Positions 33,060-38,393 of a stretch of 38,393 nucleotides of DNA are shown in pieces. Numbering within the stretch: the stretch's first letter is position 1; every line of letters starts with the position of its first letter. A model generated the notes under the pieces. That model was given only the letters and a program-made list of their open reading frames with translations. It was not told the DNA's origin and did not search any database. Origin of the DNA: Caballeronia sordidicola (GTDB taxonomy: Bacteria; Pseudomonadota; Gammaproteobacteria; Burkholderiales; Burkholderiaceae); NCBI RefSeq assembly GCF_001544455.2, contig NZ_FCOC02000034.1:1-38393 (forward strand), read 5' to 3'. The translations under genes and the position numbers were made by a program.

Positions 33060-34784
33060 TCAGAAAGTTTCCCAGTCGCCGCCGGCGGCCGCCAAAGGAC
33101 GCGCCGCGGCGGCCACTGGTTTGGCCTGCGTGGCCAAGGGCATACGCTTCGTCTTGGGCGAACCGGCAGGCCGGGACTTCGCCGCGGCTACAGACACATG
33201 CCGCGAAGCCGTTTGACCCATGCCTCCCGTCACCGAACCGTCATCGTCCAGATGAAATACCGCCACCGCCTGGCGCAGTTTCGCCGCCTGATCTTCCAGC
33301 GACTGCGCGGCAGCAGCGGCCTCTTCCACCAGCGCCGCGTTCTGCTGCGTCACTTCATCCATTTGCGTGACGGCACGCGCGACCTGCTCGATACCGCTGC
33401 TCTGTTCCTCGGACGCCGCCGCGATCTCGCCCATGATGTCGGTCACGCGCTGCACGGCGCCGATGATCTCGTCCATCGTCCGGCCGGCTTCGTCGACCAG
33501 TAACGTGCCCGACTGGACCCGCTCCACGGAAGTATCGATAAGGCCCTTGATTTCCTTCGCCGCCGCCGATGAGCGTTGCGCCAGGCTGCGCACTTCGCCC
33601 GCCACGACCGCAAAGCCACGGCCCTCTTCTCCTGCGCGCGCTGCCTCGACCGCTGCGTTGAGCGCAAGAATATTCGTCTGAAACGCAATTCCTTCGATGA
33701 TCGTGATGATGTCCGAGATCTTTGCCGAGCTTTGGTTGATATCGCCCATCGTGCCGACGACCTGTGCAACCACGCGACTACCCTTGTTCGCGATCTCCGA
33801 CGCATTCGCCGCAAGCGAACTCGCCTGACGGGCGTTATCGGCGTTCTGTTTCACGGTGCCGGTCAGCTCGTCCATGCTTGACGCCGTTTCCTGGAGTGCA
33901 GAAGCCTGTTCCTCGGTACGCGACGACAAGTCGATATTGCCCGCCGCGATCTGCTTGGTTGCCGACGCAATGGATTCGCTGCCCGAGCGCACGCTGCGCA
34001 CCGTCGTGGCAAGGCTCGTCTGCATACGCGCAAGACCTTGCAACAGCAAGCCCATTTCGTCGCGCGAACTGACGTTGACCTCGCGGCGCAGGTCGCCGGC
34101 GGCGATTGCGTCGAAGTGTCCGATGGCTTCGTCGAGCGGCCGGCCGATTGCACGGCGCAGCGCGAACCACGAGAGCGCGGCGGCAATCAGGCCAATCACG
34201 ATCGCGCCCAGGCTCAGCGTTTCGAACGTCGATGCAGCGCTCTGGGCCGCGTCGTAACCCTGGCGCGCGGCGTCGAACTGGAACTTGCGCAGGGCGTCGT
34301 TGGCGCCCGAGAGTTCGTTGTACGCCGCCTGCATGGCCTTTGCCGATTCCACGATGCGCGCCTGATCGTTGGCTTTCACCGCGTCATAACCGCCATCGAT
34401 CAACTTTTGCAATGCTAGGCGCTTGGCGTTCGACGCATCCGCGAGTTGCTTTTCCTGCGCGTCTTCCACGGGAAGTTCGGTGTATTTCTTCCAGTAGCCA
34501 TCGGCGCGGGAGCGCATCGTCGCGCCCCGTTCCATGGTCGAAGCGGCTTCGGGTGTTCCGGCGAGAAAAGCGGCGCGATCGAACACGAGGCGTTCGCGAG
34601 CCGAATAGAGTTCGGCGTTGCTCACGGCGTTCGCGCTCGGCATCTGGTTTTCGAAAGTATCGCGATAGGCGCGGTTGGCCTGCGTCATTCCGTAGTAGCC
34701 AAGGCCGCCGATTGCGACGAGCAGCAGGCCGAGGAAGGCCATCGTAAGGCCCAGACGGGCCTTGATCGTGAGACTCATGTTCAT
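33060..34784 (-). CDS. Methyl-accepting chemotaxis protein
   Basis: A 574-residue transmembrane chemoreceptor. TM1 (about 10-32, LTMAFLGLLLVAIGGLGYYG) and TM2 (about 190-212) flank a periplasmic four-helix-bundle sensor. A HAMP domain (about 213-265) follows, then a signalling domain with the conserved hairpin tip IAFQTNILALNAAVEAARAGEEGRGFAVVA. The C-terminal tail is Ala/Pro/Lys-rich and ends DWETF, like the NWETF pentapeptide that tethers the CheR and CheB modifying enzymes. The start is ATG 34784, with AAGGA six bases before it; the frame runs 69 codons further up, but that stretch contains the sigma-28 promoter. The ligand is unknown. Confidence 0.95.
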   Translation of the reverse strand: MNMSLTIKARLGLTMAFLGLLLVAIGGLGYYGMTQANRAYRDTFENQMPSANAVSNAELYSARERLVFDRAAFLAGTPEAASTMERGATMRSRADGYWKKYTELPVEDAQEKQLADASNAKRLALQKLIDGGYDAVKANDQARIVESAKAMQAAYNELSGANDALRKFQFDAARQGYDAAQSAASTFETLSLGAIVIGLIAAALSWFALRRAIGRPLDEAIGHFDAIAAGDLRREVNVSSRDEMGLLLQGLARMQTSLATTVRSVRSGSESIASATKQIAAGNIDLSSRTEEQASALQETASSMDELTGTVKQNADNARQASSLAANASEIANKGSRVVAQVVGTMGDINQSSAKISDIITIIEGIAFQTNILALNAAVEAARAGEEGRGFAVVAGEVRSLAQRSSAAAKEIKGLIDTSVERVQSGTLLVDEAGRTMDEIIGAVQRVTDIMGEIAAASEEQSSGIEQVARAVTQMDEVTQQNAALVEEAAAAAQSLEDQAAKLRQAVAVFHLDDDGSVTGGMGQTASRHVSVAAAKSRPAGSPKTKRMPLATQAKPVAAAARPLAAAGGDWETF

Positions 34785-34884
34785 GATTTTCCTTGAAGCC
34801 GCGTGTTGAGAGAACCGGCAGCGGGCGTTTGACATCGACCATCGTGTTTCCACGATGCGACTAAACGCGCCTGCTTGCTCAGGA

Positions 34885-34911
34885 TTTACGGCCTGCAAGC
34901 CACGCACTTTA
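34885..34911 (-). promoter_or_regulatory. Sigma-28 (FliA) promoter of the chemoreceptor gene
   Basis: On the minus strand TAAAGTGC (34904-34911), an 11-base spacer and GCCGTAAA (34885-34892) match the FliA consensus TAAAGTTT-N11-GCCGATAA at 6 of 8 and 6 of 8 positions with exact spacing. It leaves a leader of about 95 bases before ATG 34784. It ties this receptor to the flagellar regulon. Confidence 0.7.
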
Positions 34912-35020
34912 GGAAAATGTTGAAATGTTATTTCGTCAGACGAATTGATGTTGAGTGTTTCTGGTGCTGCTTTGCAACAAATGCGCTTCAAATATTCTAA
35001 TGTAGTAGGTATTTAGATGG

Positions 35021-35042
35021 GGCCGGAGTCATTGCTCCGGCC
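35021..35042 (-). terminator. Hairpin after the LacI gene
   Basis: An 8-bp stem GGCCGGAG / CTCCGGCC with a 6-base loop, 20 bp beyond the LacI stop on the minus strand. The T run is weak. Confidence 0.5.
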
Positions 35043-35061
35043 ACTGCTGCCGAAACACCGG

Positions 35062-36096
35062 TCAATGCTTTTGCGAGACTTCGCCCAGACGTTCCTGCGG
35101 CACTACACCGGTCGATTCCCTCAGGATCATGTGCGGCGTAACCACGCGCCTGCGCGTGCTCGCTGGCACCTTGCCGGCAATCCGGTCAATCAGCGTTTGC
35201 GCGGCCAGTTCACCCAGTTCCCGTACCGATTGACCTACCGTCGACAAAGCCGGATAGGTGTACCGGCTCAGTTCAATGTCGTCGAATCCGATGATCGAGC
35301 AATCCCGCGGCACGTTGATTCCCCGCTCCGCCGCCGCCCGCAGCGCGCCTACGCCCATCATGTCGTTGCACGCGAAAATGCCAGTGGGCTTGAGGGTATC
35401 GAACAGTTGCGACGCCGCTTCGTAACCGCCCGTCGCGGAAAATGCGCCCTGCTGGATCGCATGCGGCTCTATTTCAATACCGCGCTCCGCCATCGCGCGA
35501 ATGAAACCGTGAACGCGCATGGCGCTGACCGCCGTGGCAATGGGCCCGGTAATGCACGCGACCCGCGAATGTCCGAGTTGCAGCAGATGGCGCGTCGCGA
35601 GATAGCCACCTTTTTCGTGGTCGATCTGCACCAGATCCGCCGATACCCCTTCTATGTTCCGATCGAGAATGACCAGCGGCTCGCGCGCGCCGGCGAGGCT
35701 TTGGGCGAGCACCGCGTCTTCTCCCGCCGATGCGATCACCAGCCCGTCGATGCGCTTTTCCTGGAGTACGCGAAGGTAGCTGCGCTGCTTGGCGGGGTCG
35801 TCGTCCGAATTGCAGAAGAACATGCAGTAGCCGTTCTTCGCGCATCCGTCTTCCACGCCACGCGCCAGTTCCGCGAAATAAGGGTTGGTCGCGTTCGGTA
35901 CCAGCAAGCCGATGGTGAGCGTGTTGCGCGCCTTGAGAGAACGCGCCACGGCCGATGGCACGTAGTCCAGTTCCCGGATCGCACGCTCGACCTTGACACG
36001 CACTTCAGCCGATACGGGCCGCGAGTTGTTCACGACATGAGACACCGTGGTGAACGAAACGCCCGCAATGGCCGCTACATCTTTGATCGTCGCCAT
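35062..36096 (-). CDS. LacI-family transcriptional regulator (RbsR-like)
   Basis: A 344-residue repressor. The helix-turn-helix TIKDVAAIAGVSFTTVSHVVNN is at about 3-24, with the hinge helix at about 50-58 (SAVARSLKARNT). A periplasmic-binding-protein-like sensor domain follows (IGLLVPNATNPYFAELARGVED, DGLVIASA, ILDRNIEG, RVACITGPI, GIFACNDMMGVGALRA, IGFDDIELSRY). It lies downstream of the RbsA-type ATPase on the same strand and very likely controls this sugar transport operon. AAGGA precedes the start. Confidence 0.94.
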   Translation of the reverse strand: MATIKDVAAIAGVSFTTVSHVVNNSRPVSAEVRVKVERAIRELDYVPSAVARSLKARNTLTIGLLVPNATNPYFAELARGVEDGCAKNGYCMFFCNSDDDPAKQRSYLRVLQEKRIDGLVIASAGEDAVLAQSLAGAREPLVILDRNIEGVSADLVQIDHEKGGYLATRHLLQLGHSRVACITGPIATAVSAMRVHGFIRAMAERGIEIEPHAIQQGAFSATGGYEAASQLFDTLKPTGIFACNDMMGVGALRAAAERGINVPRDCSIIGFDDIELSRYTYPALSTVGQSVRELGELAAQTLIDRIAGKVPASTRRRVVTPHMILRESTGVVPQERLGEVSQKH

Positions 36097-36368
36097 ACTT
36101 GGTCCTTCTCTCCGACTTTTGGTCTTTCTCTTGCTCTTTTAATTGGCGCCCACAATGGGTTTTCCGATACATCGGCTCACATCCGCATTTATCGGACCGC
36201 CCGTCTACCAGCACCCGTTCCGCTTGTGCTCCAACTTGTTTCGCGACCTGTTCCGGCCGTCCGCCGACGTGAATCCCCGTGCCGGCCTTTTTGGATTGCT
36301 GCGTTTTTTTGCATTTGCTGTCCCGCAGTTCGAGCCGCGCGACAGGTACTTCTATTGCCGTCCATGGT
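36097..36368. other. Spacer between ATPase and LacI, no permease gene
   Basis: In ribose-type operons a permease of about 330 residues often follows the ATPase. This 272-bp spacer is too short for one, and translating all three minus frames by eye shows no hydrophobic segments. Only short Lys/Arg-rich frames are seen. Confidence 0.6.
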
Positions 36369-37979
36369 TCATCGTTCGACCTCCCTTGCCTCGGCGGGCG
36401 GCGCTTTGGCATCCGGCACGATGGGTTCCTGGAGAATCTCGTCGCGTTTCGCATAGCCTGCGAACGCCGCTGCGAGAAGCATGTCCTGCGTCCAGGTATC
36501 GCGATCGAAAATTCCGGTCATCCGTCCCGCCGACATCACGCCAATCCGGTCGCAAATGAGCATCAATTCACGCAGATCGCTCGATACCACCACCAGCGCG
36601 CGTCCTTCCAGCGCGAGCGCGCCCATCAGCGCATAGATGTCGAACTTCGCGCCAACGTCGATGCCGCGCGTGGGTTCGTCGAAAAGCAGCACCGTTGAAT
36701 CGCGCGCGAGCCAGCGCCCGATCACAACCTTTTGCTGATTGCCGCCCGACAACTCCGAAACGGGTTGCGACGGACCGGCCGCACGAATGCGCATGGCGTC
36801 GATCTGCATTTGCGCAAGCGCGGCTTCGCGGCGTCCATCAACAAATCCTCTGCTCGATACCGCGCCGATGTTCCCGAGCGAAATATTCGCGGCGATCGGC
36901 TGCGGCAGGAGCAGGCCTTCGCCCTTGCGATCCTCGGTAATGAGCGCAATGCCGTTCCTGACAGCGTCGGCGGGCGACGCGATTGCAACCGGCGTCAGCG
37001 CCGCGCCTTTATGCGCCACCGATACCACGCCGCCATCCGCCTTGTCCGCGCCGTAGATCAGCCGCATCAACTCGGTACGTCCCGCGCCGATCAGCCCGCT
37101 GATGCCGAAAATCTCGCCCGCCTTCACTTCGAAGGACACGTCTCGGACCACGTCGCCCCGGCGCATGCCATCGACTTTCAGTGCAACGCCGGCGATCCGC
37201 CGCTCGCCCAGATCGATCCGCTCGCCAATGTCACGCCCCACCATGAGCGCGACGAGCCGGTCGCTTGTCAGGTTCTCCATGGCGTCGATGTGAACCAGCT
37301 TGCCGTCGCGCAATACGGCCGCGCGCCCCGCAATCCGCCGCAATTCTTCCAGCCGGTGCGAGATGTACACCAGCGCCACGCCGCGCTCCTTCAGCCGCTC
37401 GACCTGCTCGAAGAGCAAGTCGACTTCGCGCGCGGTCAGCATGGCCGTGGGTTCATCGAGGATCAGCACACGGCAATCGCCAATCAGGTTGCGCGCGATC
37501 TCGACCATCTGCTGATGACCTATGCCAAGCTCGCCCACCAGCGTGTCGGGATCGATCGCATCCAATCCGACCTGACGCATTGCATGGTGCGCGTCCTCGC
37601 GTAGCGCCGCCCGGTCAATCCAGCCGAACTTCAAGCCTTTGCGTTGGGGCAGACGGTTGAGAAACAGGTTCTCCGCCACCGATAACGTGGGCAGGAGGTT
37701 CAGTTCCTGCATCACCATCCGCACGCCGAGCACCTCGGCTTCCTTGCGGCTCGCCGGTGCGTACGGCGCGCCGCCAAGCGTCATGGAACCGGTGGTTGGA
37801 TCGACCAGTCCACCAATGATCTTGGACAGCGTGCTCTTGCCTGCGCCGTTTTCGCCGGTCAGCGCCAGCACTTCGCCCGCACGCAGATCCAGCGTGACGC
37901 CTGTCAGGACCGGCTCCACGTAGGTTTTGCCGATACCGCGCACCGTCAGGACCGGAGCAGCAGACACAATATTGTCCAT
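36369..37979 (-). CDS. RbsA-type double ATP-binding subunit of a sugar ABC importer
   Basis: A 536-residue protein with two ABC domains. Domain 1 (about 10-245) has GENGAGKS, the Q-loop in MVMQELNLL, an RbsA-like LGIGHQQMVEIAR signature and VLILDEPTAML. Domain 2 (about 255-500) has the degenerate P-loop ISGLIGAGRTE, a normal signature LSGGNQQ and an intact LLFDEPTRGIDVGAK, unlike the ATPase at 9694. ATG 37979 begins the family sequence (MDNIVSAAPVLTVRGIGKTY); the frame upstream to 38042 is unrelated. The C-terminal 30 residues are Pro/Ala/Glu-rich. A binding-protein gene lies 258 bp upstream, LacI downstream. Confidence 0.93.
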   Translation of the reverse strand: MDNIVSAAPVLTVRGIGKTYVEPVLTGVTLDLRAGEVLALTGENGAGKSTLSKIIGGLVDPTTGSMTLGGAPYAPASRKEAEVLGVRMVMQELNLLPTLSVAENLFLNRLPQRKGLKFGWIDRAALREDAHHAMRQVGLDAIDPDTLVGELGIGHQQMVEIARNLIGDCRVLILDEPTAMLTAREVDLLFEQVERLKERGVALVYISHRLEELRRIAGRAAVLRDGKLVHIDAMENLTSDRLVALMVGRDIGERIDLGERRIAGVALKVDGMRRGDVVRDVSFEVKAGEIFGISGLIGAGRTELMRLIYGADKADGGVVSVAHKGAALTPVAIASPADAVRNGIALITEDRKGEGLLLPQPIAANISLGNIGAVSSRGFVDGRREAALAQMQIDAMRIRAAGPSQPVSELSGGNQQKVVIGRWLARDSTVLLFDEPTRGIDVGAKFDIYALMGALALEGRALVVVSSDLRELMLICDRIGVMSAGRMTGIFDRDTWTQDMLLAAAFAGYAKRDEILQEPIVPDAKAPPAEAREVER

Positions 37980-38237
37980 CCTCGTCCCATTGCGCCAGAC
38001 AGCATGCCCCGAAATTCGCCGCCCGCAATCGTTTGCAAACAAGCACTTTCACCGAGCAATTCCTGTCCTTCGCGCCAGTAAAAACCATGCCACGCACCGC
38101 TTGGCCGACTATCGGAAAGATGCCCTGACGACCTGGCTATTCCTTTATTTATCGGCAGCGATGCTCAGTTCTTGAGATTTTAGACAGAATTCGACAGACA
38201 AAACCTGTGCGAATCCCATTTTTCATGCAAATACTTA

Positions 38238-38393
38238 CTACTTTTTGGTGACCAGATCCACGGGCGTTTCAACTACCCCCGACAGCTCGGACTGTTTTTT
38301 GTGCTCGGAAAGCGCTTTCAACGCGGTATCGATACCGAAAACCGCCTGCTTTGCAGCGTACTGGTCGGCGGTGGCGAGCACGCGGCCGTCGGC
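38238..38393 (-). CDS. Sugar-binding periplasmic protein, C-terminal end (cut by window)
   Basis: Reading in from the window edge, 51 codons end with the stop TAG at 38238-38240. The sequence (DGRVLATADQYAAKQAVFGI near its start, GVVETPVDLVTKK at the end) is the C-terminal lobe and tail typical of ribose-type periplasmic binding proteins. It would deliver substrate to the ATPase system downstream. The 5' part lies outside the window. Confidence 0.85.
   Translation of the reverse strand, partial: ADGRVLATADQYAAKQAVFGIDTALKALSEHKKQSELSGVVETPVDLVTKK

Noticed and set aside
36005..36454. 149-codon minus frame as a permease remnant
   Set aside because: It overlaps the ends of both flanking genes in another frame, is rich in Lys, Arg and Cys, and has no hydrophobic segment, so it is not a decayed RbsC.

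Overview
The window looks like an accessory part of a Burkholderiaceae genome, most plausibly Caballeronia or Paraburkholderia. The reasons are high GC content, dense sugar-type ABC transport and SDR/LysR/LacI/GntR/TetR gene content, a chemoreceptor ending in DWETF, and a PrkA / DUF444 / SpoVR operon. The genus is inferred from gene content and codon style only. No tRNA, rRNA, CRISPR array, insertion sequence or phage gene was seen.

Layout. 1-4283 (+): a LuxI/FeeM-like N-acyl transferase with a repeat-rich leader and its own terminator, then a membrane PAS-GGDEF-EAL c-di-GMP protein. 4358-15773 (all -): a ten-gene catabolic and transport cluster. In transcription order it has a GntR/FCD regulator, an SDR, a BKACE (beta-keto acid cleavage enzyme), a metallo-beta-lactamase-fold lactonase, a sugar-binding protein, a double ATPase, a fused double permease, a lambda-crystallin/L-gulonate-3-dehydrogenase-type enzyme, an SMP-30 lactonase, and an iron-type alcohol dehydrogenase. 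16003-17172 (+): Dps and a secreted CHRD protein. 17223-18863 (-): a tannase/feruloyl-esterase-family protein. 19084-22538: a LysR regulator divergent from a DHA2-type MFS exporter, followed by an aldo/keto reductase. 22599-24853 (-): TetR, an SDR and a NAD(P)-binding protein, with two related TetR-like palindromes. 25043-26125 (+): an AI-2E/PerM-family membrane protein. 26208-31271 (-): the prkA, yeaH-like and spoVR stress operon. 31272-32017 carries no convincing gene but holds a four-unit 11-bp repeat resembling DnaA boxes. 32018-34784 (-): a hydratase-family enzyme and a chemoreceptor with a near-consensus sigma-28 promoter. 35062-38393 (-): a LacI regulator, an RbsA-type ATPase and the C-terminal end of a sugar-binding protein.

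The most interesting system is the 4358-15773 cluster. Its families fit one oxidative route: import a sugar, oxidise C1 (SDR), open the lactone (SMP-30 and/or MBL enzyme), oxidise C3 of the sugar acid (crystallin-type dehydrogenase), and cleave the resulting beta-keto acid with acetyl-CoA (BKACE). BKACE chemistry favours a 2-deoxy sugar or sugar acid. That would make it related to, but built from different parts than, the known oxidative deoxyribose/deoxyribonate route. The substrate is an inference.

Other points worth following are a tannase-family enzyme in which both cysteines of the usual Cys-Ser/His-Cys disulfide are glycine, a 17-bp perfect hairpin inside the prkA operon, and the DnaA-box-like repeat upstream of prkA.
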